In this document: in pieces, positions 26,101-36,836 of the stretch
Position numbering within the stretch: position 1 is the first letter of the stretch
How the letters are laid out: each line of letters opens with the position of its first letter
Position numbers and translations under genes: made by a program
Source of the DNA: Lethocerus indicus
Taxonomy: Eukaryota > Arthropoda > Insecta > Hemiptera > Belostomatidae
Length of the DNA stretch: 64,000 nt
Assembly (NCBI GenBank): GCA_019843655.1
Contig: JACDQD010000010.1
Coordinates: 2,339,637-2,403,636 of the forward strand
Direction: 5' to 3'
The notes under the pieces: model-generated
Database searches by the model: none
What the model saw: the letters and a program-made list of their open reading frames with translations, nothing else
Told to the model about the DNA's origin: nothing

Positions 26101-27817
26101 TACCAATATTTGCTGGTCAGATATTTGCTGACAATAGATTCAAGGCAAGATCTATCCAGATCCGAATTTGAAATATAACAGAAAATTTCCTGCCTGTCTA
26201 AACGGACTATCTTATTCCCTGCAGAAATTTCCATTTTACGGCTATAAAAGAGCGAAAATTTTTACAATTTTGGATTGGATTTCGTTTCGTTATTAAAAAA
26301 AGGATAAAAATACGCGGGGGAAATCGGAGAAAAAACGTGAGTTTACGACGGTGTTCGATCACATGCGTCGCGCACTTTGAAGTGATTTTAATACCCCGTT
26401 TTAGAACACACCTAAACGTTGCCTCCTTTTTACCCGTTATGATAAATATTCGATCGGGGCGGTTTTGAAATTTAAATGCGTTAAAACTTTACACCCGACG
26501 CCTTTATAAATTATTCCGCGTCGCTTATACATTTTAATAGCCGAGTCCTGACGATTTATAAAAAGCAATCTAGAACAACAAAAACTTTCGGATCGAATTT
26601 CACAGGCAATAAACCCCGCGCGGCTATTAAGTCCTACATCAAATTTCAAATATTTTTTTGGGGGGCGGATCGGAGGTTAATAAAGCGAACTATTATGCAC
26701 ACAGAATCGAGAAAATTTAAATATGTACTGTATATGTTACTACCAAGCTCTGAACGCCTGGTATCTTAAGCTATCTAATTGCATTGTGATTTATTTATAT
26801 TTAGTACCAGCATAAAAAGAATAAGTAGCAAGACTACTTCATTATTTTCTATGGCTTAATGTCTAAACAAAGCAAGCTTCAAAGTACATTACACGTGCAC
26901 GTAAAATATCTGAATAAATAATTTAAATACTATTTAGCAAAATAAAAAACAATTATAATAAGTGCCTCACTTATTATAGTGAGACTGGTCTAACATACAA
27001 TCGAACTATGATTGCAGAAATCAGAGGAATGATTGGAAAAAAAATAATTTAAAAATGTATAGAACTTTTTATCAATACTTCCTTCAAGAGGATCACTTAC
27101 AATCTGCTTTCAATCGCTATATAAAACAGAACAACGTGAACTCTTAATGAAACAACAAACATCAAAACCGTTAATAAACTTATCTATTCTATTTAGTTGA
27201 GGTATAGAATACTCGGTTCCATCGAGTTGATTGTGTCAATTTAATAAATAATATTATAAATTTAATAGTAATAAACCGCTAAATGAGGTAGGAATTAAAC
27301 CTCGTTTAAAGAATAAGTAACCTCAGGAGTACGGTAAATGACCCGGTTTCAATGAACACAACCAGTGAATGTTGGCTGAACGGCAGCTGCTGACAAGTCA
27401 CGTTATAACGGCATGTGAAATACTAGTGAATTGTAAATTTTGTTATTCACATGACATGTTATTCATGACTGTCTTTGAAATCTGATTTGCACTTAAAGAT
27501 CGAACAGAAAGGTCCATTTTTAAGATTACGTTCTGGTCCACTTTCATGGAAAGTGGGACAATGCAATAAGTAAAAAGTTAAAAAGTGAAAGTGTAGTTAC
27601 AGTTACATTTCTTGTATATCAATTTTGTAAGTCAGAACCTTCTATAAAAATATTATATTAAAATTAGATAACGTCAAACGGTTTAAATTGGGCTTGCATA
27701 AAACCAAATTAGCAATTGGAGAGTGAAGTTCAGGTAAGTACTTCACTCTAATACTGGAGTAACTCTCTTGGATAGAAAGTAATACCAGTTAAAATTTGAA
27801 ATCAAAGGTCCCCAACT
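23126..27817. other. Non-coding stretch
   Basis: No supportable exon. A short (GT)n run is present near 23617-23632, and GC-rich patches at about 25.2-25.5 and 26.3-26.7 kb are candidate regulatory DNA. Two small perfect hairpins occur near 27535 and 27724. A sequence resembling a dispersed motif (GGCGAGAAGCC) is at about 25112. Confidence 0.4.
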
Positions 27818-27856
27818 GGGATTCAAAGACGGCTCCTATAGTTTATACCACACAAC
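27818..27856 (-). repeat. Degenerate tRNA-like A/B-box module (SINE remnant)
   Basis: On the minus strand, TGTGTGGTATAAACTATAGG (A-box-like) is followed closely by GTCTTTGAATCCC (B-box-like, compare GGTTCGAATCC). The spacing is short and both boxes have mismatches, so this is a weak SINE call. Confidence 0.3.
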
Positions 27857-28135
27857 CGCGGGTAATTTCGGAATTTCTTTTTACACACTTTTTTACCGAA
27901 ACCTCCTTTTCGAAAAACTTTAAAGACCGACGAATGTTATTTCTCGAATCTAAAATCAGATACATTTTATAAACTTATATTTTCAAATTCAAAACAAAAT
28001 CCGCCTGCAGCATCCCACATTGACTACTTAAGGTGTTAAGTATATTTACAAGAAGGATTATTTATAAGGCGCCGTCCGGTGGGCCCACTGGAAATAAGAC
28101 GGCTGTGTTTGTTTATTGTAAATCATATAACGGAC

Positions 28136-28202
28136 GGAGAGAGAGAGAGGGTGAGGGAGGGAGGGAGGGAGGGAGGGAGAGAGAGGAGAGGGAGGGAATG
28201 AG
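28136..28202. repeat. (GGGA)n/(GA)n array
   Basis: Purine array of GA followed by repeated GGGA units, inside a CpG-rich patch (28.05-28.37 kb). It creates overlapping low-complexity open frames on both strands that are not genes. Confidence 0.9.
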
Positions 28203-29704
28203 GAGAGAGGATGGTCTTGGCTTCCAAAACAATTCCGGATTGATAAACAACCGCATCCGGCAGCCCAGTACAACTTTAATAACGCATTTTCTCTTGTTTG
28301 TGTGTGAATGTCAGTTGTCAGCTGTGGAAACTTCTATTTATGACGGGCTAAAGTATTAGCGGCCGGCCGACCGCCTCTTTTCTGCTTCCCCGATGGACTA
28401 AAAATAAAAATACTGACTAAGGCTCAAATCTCTGAGTTTTAATAGCGCCGGCGCATTTTTTTTTCCAAAAGTTATAAATACGCCCGGGCTAAAACGATCC
28501 CCACTGTTTTAAACAATGTGCACAACAGCCTGCCAACGGTGATAATAACACTAATAGCGTTCCTATTGTTACTCTTCTCACTCAACTCGCTGACCAGACT
28601 TGCGAATATAGGCACTTATTTGGAAATACGGTTATAAATATTATATAATATAAACAAGTATCTACACGATTATGAAGCCTACTGTGAAATTGTTTGGCAA
28701 TAACGGTTCATTTTTCCGGGAACTTGTCTCAAATTTCGAGAAATATATTAGCGGTTACACGATCTTCGTCGTAACAATCGCGAAAAACTTTCGGCCGCGT
28801 AGCGATTTATAATTACTGAGCAAAATGAAATATCCGTCAATAAATCGGAATTAAAATAACAAGAAAACTTGTAAGGAAAGACCGCCGCCTTTAGGGGGCC
28901 GCACTCTAATAAACAGCGCAAAGTCGCAGTTAGTCCTCAAGAAGGAAGCTGTCCAAGTCGGTTAAATCAAAAGTGTGAGACAGAGGGAGGGCAGCGGAAA
29001 AAACCTCGAAGCGAAGTGAGAGAATAATATAAAGGTAGGGTGGGAAGAAGCCCTTAAATTTCTTCAATAAATACGAAAGGACTAGCGGCCGCCCCCGCCC
29101 TCTTTCAAGTCTATAAACCGACACCACCTTCCAGACACTCCGTCTCGGCAAATATCACAATCACTCTCTCAAGGTCTCTCAACAACGACCGAAGAGTAAT
29201 ACCAACAAATAACAATATAACATATAAACAACATACCGTTCTGGTTCACTTCTTGGCCCACCGGTTTGGTCTTTTGCTAGGCCAGTTTTGGCTGTTCCTC
29301 ACTTCCCAGCAAAGGACGGAATTTTTTTTAATTTTAATATACAAGAAATAAAACCAGAAAGATTTCGCATGCTTTATGGGGGACAGGAAACTAGACCAAT
29401 GGATGAGACCAATCCACCTTAACCCAATATAAATGAAACTAACTTAAGACAAATTACTAGGAAACAAAACTGAAAAATACTGAAATATATGCCTTATTCT
29501 TTAATTCCAACAAATAATTCACCGATTGTTCTGAATTTTCCTAATCCAATTTACGGAGACTTCAGAAACAGAAAATTAACTTTAAACAAAATGAGAGACG
29601 GCTGATATGGAAACCGAACGAACAATACACACACTTCATTTCTCTTTAATTCAAAATGAATTAAACGGGACGCTTAAAGGGCCCAAAAACAATTAGGTGG
29701 ACGA

Positions 29705-29707
<3 letters not shown>

Positions 29708-29760
<53 letters not shown>
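29708..29760. repeat. (TA)n microsatellite
   Basis: About 53 bp of perfect TA dinucleotide repeat. Confidence 0.97.
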
Positions 29761-29764
<4 letters not shown>

Positions 29765-30547
29765 CGTCGCGAGGAAGTGGCTAGTAGTGCGATTTTTTTT
29801 ATCTTTCCCGGGTTTCGGCACCAGTTACATTCGTGGCGAATCGAAAAATCGGTTTTTCAAGAACGAATTTATTTTTCGAGAAAACTCAACAATCCAATCG
29901 ATCGTCTCGAACTCTCATAAACGACAGCCGGACACCCGCCCGGCTAACAATAATAGTTGACAAATAAAAGGGGCTTGTCGAATCTCGCTTGTTCCGTCGC
30001 TATGGGGACAATCTCCGTCGACCCATGACTTATATATGTATATATATAAGTTACCAAGAGTGCCAAAAAGGATAAAGAAAAGCCACAGGTTGAGACCTGG
30101 TTTATACCTGAAAGGGTTAACTGAGCAGGTCAGTAGGGGCTGCACCAGTCGAGGGGAGTATTAACCTCCCTTAGTACAGCCATCTCCCTCTCCCTCCTGA
30201 CTGTGTTGTGACAATATAAAAAGACGGTATAATAAACAAGGGGCGGTCAGAAGACTGTAGTCAGTTCAGAATTCATACCAGTTATACTCCTACATTTATA
30301 CTGGGGCGTATTCCCGTCATTCTATTCGTCGTTATCCTATCTCCTGCCAAGAACTACCGCCGAGACAGTCTTAATTTTATATACATCTTTATTTTATATA
30401 TAATCGCTATCGGACTTCTCTTTGAGTTTGATTAGCCCATTACTAAGGAATGGTTAAGACCAACATAAATAAAACCGGTTAGTGTTTAAACAAAATCAAA
30501 ATGATCGTCCTCCTGGCAGTTTGTTCCAAAAATACGATTAGTATATG

Positions 30548-30548
<1 letters not shown>

Positions 30549-30579
<31 letters not shown>
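30549..30579. repeat. (GT)n microsatellite
   Basis: About 31 bp of perfect GT dinucleotide repeat. Confidence 0.95.
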
Positions 30580-30581
<2 letters not shown>

Positions 30582-31959
30582 TTCCCTTAGTCTAGTTTCC
30601 AGATTGCAGATGGCAGCACCGATCATACGGGACTTCGGGGGTGAATACGGTGCTTCGACCGGCATTTCAAGCAGATTACACAATAAAGCATAATACTGAA
30701 ATAATTCGGATATCTATGCTTGTAATTGTTCGTTTGTATTTTAAATTCCTGCATTCGAGGATATTACCAAATCGCCAAATAGACCATTACGTTCAACTGC
30801 GAGTCAACAAGGCGGGGTTGTGACAAGAAACAACACAGGTTTGCAACAATGAGATGTCCAGAAAAGCTTTTGAGTAGTTCTAATTTAGGTGCAAATCCCG
30901 ATCTTTTAACACGCGTGTAAAACGGAATCCATATCGAAACAGGTGAAACGGGCCGCGACCGCACAATTGAACGGTGGGTGCCTCCTGTTCGGGAGTTCAG
31001 GTGAATCAGATAAAAGCCAAAAGGTGTATTTCTGCTACTGAGCTCAAGTTAACCGACCAAAACATATTACTTCAATTATAGATAAGTTCGAAATTAATCC
31101 CTACCATCTGCAAACACAGGTCGTGCTTCATTCCCTAATAAATTAAATTTACATGTAGCAAACAAATAGAAAAAATTAATAAACGATTAGAATATTTAAA
31201 TATAAAAAAATGTTTTAAACAAAATCGCAATAGTTTGTGTAAAGTTTCATATCAGAGCTACGGGTAAATAATGGATAAATTTGATAGAAAATCTTACATT
31301 TTCACGTTTAACGTTTTGATTTTTATCAAATTTCTAATGTAATTTTTCAAATAAAAAATTGGTATCAAACCTTTTATAACGAGTATAAACTCCTTCGGGT
31401 ACGGTTTGAGCAACTCCCTGAGCTTTTACCATTGATATATCTTTTGCAGCGATTGCATATTCAAATTATAAACAATCGGTTAAATCTGGGAGACTTGACA
31501 CTTCTAAATTCGGTAATTCGTTTTTTTCTTCCGGGACACAAGAGTTCATAAATTATGAATTATAACTCTTAAATTATAATTCTTGCGACCTTCTGTCTCC
31601 ACTCCCATATTTGGGCCTGAGCTGGGCACGTTTCGGCTTCTCGCCGTTGTCAGTAGCGTTCGGAAAATTAATACACCGAGGGAGTTAATGCTCGAGGAAA
31701 CCGTAATTAAACTATTACTGTCATGATGAACAGTTCCTATACAATACACATTCAGGAATGATGATGACTTGCGAAATGGAATTTAAATACTCTACATAAA
31801 GGAAATTCGGAAATTGCATAACATTGCAACTGTAGAACCTTTAAATAATGAGCCATTTATATTGTTTTTATCCTATATATGCGTAGGACTTAGCTACTAC
31901 ATCCCAATCAAGTCATTCGTCCCTACTTTTCTCTCAAAAACACTAGTGTTCTTAATAAT

Positions 31960-31960
<1 letters not shown>

Positions 31961-32000
<40 letters not shown>
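31961..32000. repeat. (TA)n microsatellite
   Basis: About 40 bp of TA repeat, the first of four such arrays within 2 kb. Confidence 0.95.
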
Positions 32001-32007
<7 letters not shown>

Positions 32008-32180
32008 TTTAAATGAAGTATTTAAATATAATATTTAATAAACATTAGCTAACAAATTTTTTGATCAGCAGCCACAGAATAAATACTTACAACATTATAT
32101 CACTGGTTGAATGCTGCATATAATGGCAAGAAATATAAAATAATCCGACTGAAGACTAAATAAATAATATACAACCAACA

Positions 32181-32181
<1 letters not shown>

Positions 32182-32232
<51 letters not shown>

Positions 32233-32280
32233 GTATCTTGCGGACATATATACACATACATTTAAATATCAGACATGTTA
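32182..32280. repeat. (TA)n array with a shared 3' flank
   Basis: A TA array of about 46 bp followed by a flank with ACATTTAAAT(A/T)TCAGA. The same flank follows the TA array at 35069-35135, so array and flank were copied together. Confidence 0.75.
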
Positions 32281-32505
32281 TTTTTGAGTCATTTAAAGCA
32301 AGGATATACAAATTATTAGATCCAAAAATAAGCTCAAATGAAATCTGTAACAATCAACAATAACAAGGTCTGCTCAATCAACAGATTTAAGGTTGTATAT
32401 TACATTGTTTTACACAATCTTAATTCTATATAATTTAATTGTAATCATTTCATTTTTTAGCACTGTCACTCTAATAGAGAAATTGTAAATGTTAATATAA
32501 ATTTT

Positions 32506-32512
<7 letters not shown>

Positions 32513-32563
<51 letters not shown>
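32513..32563. repeat. (CA)n-(TA)n compound microsatellite
   Basis: Short CA run leading into about 44 bp of TA repeat. Confidence 0.95.
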
Positions 32564-32568
<5 letters not shown>

Positions 32569-33916
32569 ATATATTAGTCATTAGATTATATTTAGTCTTT
32601 AGATGTATTGGTTTCAGCTTCTTATCATTGCCAGTAGCATTCAATCAGTAATATAATTTTGTACCTGTGCATGTTAATACCAAATTTTACAAACATACTA
32701 AAATAATGATTTGAATTAACATTAACATTCATCCTTTTTTCATGGGGCATGAAAATAACTTAGAATCAATACAACTTAATTTGTCATAAAATTATTAGAC
32801 TGTGCAACCAAACAGCCATTAATTTCTGAAACAAAATACTAAGTTCATCATACATACTTCAATGAAATAACTACCATTGCTCATCCACTACTCAATGAAT
32901 TTAACAAGGAATGGTCATAATGAATTGGCCATACCAGGCAATAAAAGGTTTATCATGTCCTTAATTTAAAAAATTGAATGGTTAATTAGTTTTATTCAGG
33001 TTAAAAATCTAATGAAAAGTAGTAATTGAAAGGCTTTGGAATATTTTCTTCTGATAACTGACAATACCATACAATAGCAAAATCCTCACTACATACCTTC
33101 AATGAACAACTGCGTTAATCTTAAATTATGACATTGCTTAATATATTAATGTTTATTTATTACTATTAACAGCAAACTAGTGATAAGTTGAATTTTCATT
33201 CATTTGTCATCCCAATTTTATGTGAATTTATACAATAAACATTTTTTCATCCCTACTTCCATGAGAATACAGTACTTAGTTCTAATCCATCTAATGGTTC
33301 TACTGAGTTCTAATGGTGGAATTATTAGAGTTCCTTGATACCAAAAATTGGTGCATCCATAATAAGAATTTCTTGAACCAGCAGTTTGGTTCTTTCATGC
33401 AATCGAATTTAAAGTATAATAGAATTGTAGAAAACCAAACTACGGATTACATTCATAGAATTTTTTGTCATTTTGTGATATTTCATAATTGTGCTACTAG
33501 GCATTTGATGAAATAAATTTGTCATTAGACGATGCCATTACATACTTACCAAAACAACTTAACAAACACTTAATCAAACACAACATAACAAAGAACAATT
33601 AGTCAAAGGCCAAAGATTAAGGACTTAGCTTCAGCGCTAACTGAATTATTGAACAATGCTGCACGAACACAAAGATAGACAAACTAAAATTGATTTATGG
33701 ATTAATTAAACATAATACCTGTTTTAGTCCCAATAACTGCAATGATTTCAATTACTCCCCTTACAAACAATTGCTAAAACATTTAGAGATAATTTTATAC
33801 ATCCTAGAGTCAATTCAGATTATCTCTCCTTTGATTATGTTTATAAAACCTTAGTCACCATTTTGATAACATAAACAATTATACCTTATAATGTAGTTTT
33901 CTACTAAGATATTCTT

Positions 33917-33917
<1 letters not shown>

Positions 33918-33959
<42 letters not shown>
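33918..33959. repeat. (TA)n microsatellite
   Basis: About 42 bp of TA repeat. A few tens of bases downstream is a minus-strand CAG|GTAAGT junction at 34006-34014, discussed as a possible recursive splice site. Confidence 0.93.
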
Positions 33960-33961
<2 letters not shown>

Positions 33962-34536
33962 TTATATATATTCAAAAAATTAAAAAAAAGAATTCACCAC
34001 TAGGATACTTACCTGGTTACTACAGAAAAACAATTTAACATTGTCATGAGTGTATAGATTGGCAGATATAATCACCTGAAGCGGACACTAAACAAGTAAT
34101 AATGTCTAGTGATATGATGAAAGCGCATCTCTGAATATTATCAGGCAGCTGATGACATTGTATCACAGTATCACATTAGTTTAATCAGTCTAAATATTGA
34201 CTGAAATAACATGATCTTATCAATTATTGAAATATAGTCACAACATAAAATGTGTGAGATAATATGTGAACTAAAAAAATGATTTGAATGAACGAAACGA
34301 AAAATTGCATTTTCCGACAAATTAATTTGCAAACACAGCGATCACTATTGTATTAAGAAGACAATACTGTTTTAAACATATAAAAACATGGATAACATGC
34401 TTTTAAAAAATGTCACGCAGCTAAAATTTCAGCAAGCATAAAATTTAGGGCTGCCTACAACTCGATTCATTTTTATTCAATGAAATTGTCTACGCACTTA
34501 TAGAATTATGGCATTTACATAAAGAAAAAACAGTAC

Positions 34537-35060
34537 TTTTGTGTTATCATTAGACCCAACAAGTTTTCGTATACTAAGAATAATGAAAAGAAGTTAGAAA
34601 TGTACAGGCAGCCCTAATGACGAAACGGGTAGAATCAAATATTGTCACAGTATTTGGATACGTTTTCACATAACGCGAAGTAACCGTGCAATAACGTAGC
34701 TGAAATTTAACCAACCGGCAAAAGAAAGTTCAAGCTGAAAGAGTAATTTAGTGTTTGACACGAGCGAGCAACAGGTTGCTTTAACCGACAAAATGCAGAA
34801 CGTGATTTAAACGATTCATTAAAGAAGGAAAGTTCACTTACCGGTTGAGAAGTCTCCTCTGAAACGATTATCCGTTAACACATATCGACAAAAGCACTGT
34901 AAAACACTACAATTGACACTGAGAAACACTCTTAATACATTTTACTTCACAAAACATACGAAACAAAACAATTCTCACTTGTTGAAATGAATCGACTACA
35001 GGACCGACCATATCGACTGGCCTTCTATATCGCAAAGTCGATATATCGAGTCCAACTCCG
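34537..35060. repeat. Tandem duplication, copy A (promoter/first-exon module)
   Basis: This segment recurs at 35140-35634 with high similarity and a few small indels. Shared landmarks are ATTAGACCCAACAAGTT (34549), GTGCAATAACGTAGCTGAAA, AGTCTCCTCTGAAACGATTA and TCGATATATCGA (35038-35049). Copy A has about 65 bp more than copy B, mainly inside the middle section. The two copies are separated by a (TA)n insertion-type segment (35069-35135). Confidence 0.88.
34842..34922 (-). promoter_or_regulatory. Candidate promoter and non-coding first exon, copy A
   Basis: On the minus strand a TCAGT arthropod-type initiator (34918-34922) is followed after about 80 nt by CCG|GTAAGTGAAC, a consensus 5' splice site (intron starts at 34841). 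Upstream, at 35011-35049, are several TATCGA/TCGATA half sites resembling the DREF element of insect housekeeping promoters, including the palindrome TCGATATATCGA. The exon has no ATG-led frame of note, so it would be 5' UTR of a minus-strand gene extending toward lower coordinates. This is inference; no downstream coding exon was recognised. Confidence 0.4.
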
Positions 35061-35139
35061 GTTCATATTTATATATATATATATATATATCATGCAGATA
35101 TATATGCATATACATTTAAATTTCAGAGATGTGTGTACA

Positions 35140-35634
35140 TTTGTGTTCGCATTAGACCCAACAAGTTCTCGTATACTAAGAATAATGAAAAGAAGTTACA
35201 AATGTACAGAGAGTCCTAATGACCAAACGGGTAGAATCGAATTTTGTCACCGAATTTGTATCCGTTTTCACATAATGCGAAATAATCGTGCAATAACGTA
35301 GCTGAAATTAAACCAACCGGCAAGAGAGAGTTCAAGATAAGCAACAATTTGCTTTAGCCGACAAAAAGGCAGAGCTTGATCTAAGTGATTCACTAAAGAA
35401 GGAACGTTCACTTACCGCTTGCGAAGTCTCCTCTGAAACGATTATCCCTTCACACATATCGACAAAAACACTATAAAACACTACAATTTACACTAGAAAA
35501 CACACTTAATACATTTTACTTCACAAATATATACGAAATATAACTATTTTCACTTGTTGAAACGAATCCTCTCCCGGACCGACCATCGACTGCCTTCTAT
35601 ATTGCAAAGTCGATATATCGAGTCTAAATGGTTC
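35140..35634. repeat. Tandem duplication, copy B (promoter/first-exon module)
   Basis: Second copy of the 34537-35060 segment, about 600 bp away in the same orientation. It keeps TCGATATATCGA (35610-35621) and the AGTCTCCTCTGAAACGATTA block. Confidence 0.88.
35416..35497 (-). promoter_or_regulatory. Candidate promoter and non-coding first exon, copy B
   Basis: Equivalent of the copy A exon. The donor is kept as GCG|GTAAGTGAAC (intron from 35415). The initiator has changed (minus-strand CTAGT instead of TCAGT), so start-site choice may differ from copy A. If both are active, the gene has duplicated alternative first exons. Confidence 0.35.
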
Positions 35635-36720
35635 ACTTTATGAACACATAAAATTAATAGTAGTATTACTGAGTGGAAATTTAAGAATATAATTATTATT
35701 AGTCATAAATTATCTTAAATGAAGTAAAACATCCCTATAATATATTCATAGGTTAAAGCAATAGTAGTATATTATACTATCACCTGTGTGTATATTTCAA
35801 ATTTGTAATTTTTATGATTCTATATTTTACTCATAATACTAAAAAAAGATATTCCTATAAATTCCTTTCTTTAGAAGCTTATTTATCACTTCCTCATCAC
35901 TTTCTTATTTCGATGCACTATAATTTTGTACAGACATTTTAATCTTTTTATTTTATATAGTATTTTGTTACAGAATTTAACTAATCTTTTTTCTTTTCAG
36001 GGGATAAGGGAAACAAACTAATATGTATCATATTATATTTTAAGTAAATCTATTTTAAGCTCTCAGGTATCTACAGAACAATAAAAAAATATAAGAAATA
36101 AAATTTAATGTAATACAAATAAAACATCTTTGCAACAAAATGAGCTGAATTTAATTACCTTATTTCTTTGATTCTACAGAATAAAACAGTACCACTTACT
36201 AATATTGCTCAAATAGTTCATTATTGTTCAACTTTTCCCTTCAACTGTTTTCCACTAATTATTTTCTGACTTTCAAGAATTATAACACAGGGTCGTATAC
36301 TTGTGTCAACTTGTGTTTCCTTCTGACTTTTACAATAAGGATTTATGTTAAAATTAAAAGCATTAATCACAAAAAATAAAGCCAGATCATGTGGGTATTA
36401 TGGCACTGATAGACTCAACAATTCAGTCCAATTAGTCAATTAGTTAAGCTTAATAAACACAGTATAACTAGAAAGTAAACTGGCCATGTATAAATCAATA
36501 GTTGATACACCATTCCACAATAAATATTACATTACTAAACTTATTGAAGAAATTAACACCAATTGAGCAGCATGATTGATAAGATTTCAATCTCTTCTCT
36601 CAATAAATATAATGTATTACAAAAGTTCATTGGTAATCCTAAAAAAATTATACAACTGTAAAAAATAAATAGAGGCAAAAAAAGGGTGTTTAAAAATTTA
36701 CTCGGCAAACCGTACTTCTA
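35635..36720. other. AT-rich intergenic stretch
   Basis: No exon, tRNA or recognisable repeat was seen. It lies between the duplicated minus-strand first-exon module and the 3' end of SdhD. Confidence 0.5.
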
Positions 36721-36726
36721 TTTATT
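36721..36726 (-). terminator. Poly(A) signal of SdhD
   Basis: TTTATT on the plus strand gives AATAAA on the minus strand, 110 bp beyond the SdhD stop codon. Confidence 0.55.
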
Positions 36727-36836
36727 ATTAATGTACATCAATACTGGATGAAAATAAACAAATAAATAAGTATATGTTACAAGCACAGTTACAAAATTAA
36801 CAATTAACTATAGAACATTCTCCTGAATTGATATAA

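Larger units (their letters stand above)
28203..34536. other. Non-coding stretch, GC-rich islands giving way to AT-rich DNA
   Basis: Nothing coding is seen. CpG-rich patches continue to about 31 kb, then composition shifts to AT-rich and CpG-poor. Several (TA)n arrays and one (GT)n array lie here and are listed apart. If the minus-strand first exons at 34.8-35.5 kb are real, this is their first intron. Confidence 0.4.

Noticed and set aside
27721..27752. microRNA precursor
   Set aside because: The stem is only about 10 bp, too short for a Drosha/Dicer hairpin, and matches no arthropod miRNA I know.
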